Below are positions 63,391-64,000 of a stretch of DNA of 64,000 nucleotides, piece after piece. The notes under the pieces were generated by a model that worked only from the letters and a program-made list of their open reading frames with translations, did no database searches and had not been told where the DNA came from. Numbering within the stretch: the first letter of the stretch is position 1; each line of letters opens with the position of its first letter. The position numbers and the translations under genes were made by a program. Source of the DNA: Inquilinus sp. Marseille-Q2685 (GTDB taxonomy: Bacteria > Pseudomonadota > Alphaproteobacteria > DSM-16000 > Inquilinaceae); the NCBI RefSeq assembly GCF_916619195.1, contig NZ_CAKAKL010000001.1, positions 1,302,001-1,366,000 on the forward strand, written 5' to 3'.

Positions 63391-63668
63391 CTTCCCGGCT
63401 CCTCGCGAATCGTCCGGCGAAACCCTAGCGGACAGGTCGCCCCAGTCCCAGGCCCGACATGCCGCGGCTTCGCCCGATAACCTGAAGTTCAGGCCTCCGT
63501 CGCTTTCGTGCCTTGTCAGGAGCGACGGGGGCCTGCCCAAATCGCGACCGGCGGGGCGGAACGTTCCCGCGCACGCATGAGGCAGGAAGGCACACAAGCA
63601 TCGGGCCGGCCAAGCCGGGACCGTCAAAGCTGCCTCGGCGGAGGGGGATCACGGATCTGGGGGATCGC

Positions 63669-64000
63669 ATGAGCTTTCTGAACAAATCGGCCATGGCCCT
63701 GGCCCTGTGCCTGGCGGTGTCCGGGGTGGGCGCGCTGGCCGGCCCGGCGGCGGCGGAGACGGTGCTGAACCGCGGCTTCGGCAGCGCGCCCTCCACCCTC
63801 GACCCGCAGCTGAACACCGGCGCGCGCGAGAACTACATCGTCGCCGACCTGTTCGAGGCGCTGCTGGTGCTGGACCCGCAGGGCAACCCGCAGCCGGGCG
63901 CGGCCGAGAAATGGGAGACCAGCGCCGACGGCCTGACCTGGACCTTCCATCTGCGGCCCGGCCTCAAATGGTCGAACGGCGACCCGATGGTGGCGGCCGA
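63669..64000 (+). CDS. Oligopeptide ABC importer binding protein (OppA-like), partial at window end
   Basis: The first 110 residues of a periplasmic binding protein, cut off by the window edge. Signal peptide of about 29 residues ends PAAAE, followed by VLNRGFGSAPSTLDPQLNTG and LFEALLVLDPQGNPQPGAAEKWE, typical of SBP family 5 (oligopeptide, dipeptide or nickel binders). GGGGGA precedes the ATG. Divergent from adhC across 278 bases in which I see no gene. Confidence 0.88.
   Translation, partial: MSFLNKSAMALALCLAVSGVGALAGPAAAETVLNRGFGSAPSTLDPQLNTGARENYIVADLFEALLVLDPQGNPQPGAAEKWETSADGLTWTFHLRPGLKWSNGDPMVAA

Overview
The window is about 70% GC, almost fully coding, and reads as the chromosome of a free-living alphaproteobacterium. 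The rpoD–dnaG–yqeY block next to divergent carA, with carB and greA nearby, a match to the Irr iron box (ICE) in front of hemH, and an Lrp–ELM1–trxB–LysR block all point to Alphaproteobacteria. A Rhodospirillales-type soil or rhizosphere bacterium is my best guess; the genus cannot be fixed from this sequence. No prophage, insertion sequence or CRISPR array was seen.

Layout. 1–3.8 kb: a TauABC/SsuABC-type ABC importer with a TauD-type dioxygenase, for organosulfur or similar nutrients. 3.9–6.8 kb: an OFA-type MFS carrier and a polyol (mannitol/fructuronate) dehydrogenase. 7–11.9 kb: rpoD, dnaG and yqeY, with a ParE-type toxin–antitoxin pair lodged between yqeY and dnaG. 12–14 kb: carA, an acetyltransferase and a small membrane protein. 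14–17.8 kb: PRC-barrel, proline-rich and Arg/Trp-rich small proteins, an aldo-keto reductase and a membrane adenylate cyclase. 17.9–21.8 kb: carB and greA. 21.8–22.3 kb: a gene-poor structured stretch with a tRNA-like sequence.

22.3–28.0 kb is an arsenic-resistance island: arsR–arsC–acr3 (inorganic arsenic) faces a second module of a PadR regulator, a phosphinothricin-acetyltransferase-like protein (ArsN1 candidate), a flavoprotein with a Cys-rich tail, and an MFS exporter. A 13-bp sequence in front of both halves of the second module is a candidate PadR operator. 28.2–34.5 kb: ugpBAEC (glycerol-3-phosphate uptake) followed by a TIM-barrel isomerase and an EEP phosphodiesterase. 35–39.3 kb: msrQ, a DHA2 exporter and a run of small enzymes.

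39.3–49.5 kb carries redox and heme functions: katA, hemH (with overlapping ICE and OxyR-like boxes), oxyR, Lrp, ELM1, trxB and LysR. It ends in a probable small RNA with anti-Shine-Dalgarno loops. 49.6–52 kb: msrP (partner of the unlinked msrQ) and aspC. 52–56.2 kb: an amino-sugar ABC importer lacking its ATPase, with murQ behind a perfect DasR/NagR-like palindrome. 56.2–64 kb: an outer-membrane-type repeat protein, a quinone-oxidoreductase-like dehydrogenase with a divergent LysR, gluconate kinase with a Gfo/Idh dehydrogenase, the glutathione formaldehyde pathway (adhC–fghA), and the start of a peptide-binding protein.

Two intergenic repeat families each occur twice, and a pair of REP-like hairpins occurs once. 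Gene families were recognised by motif and context only; no database search was possible.
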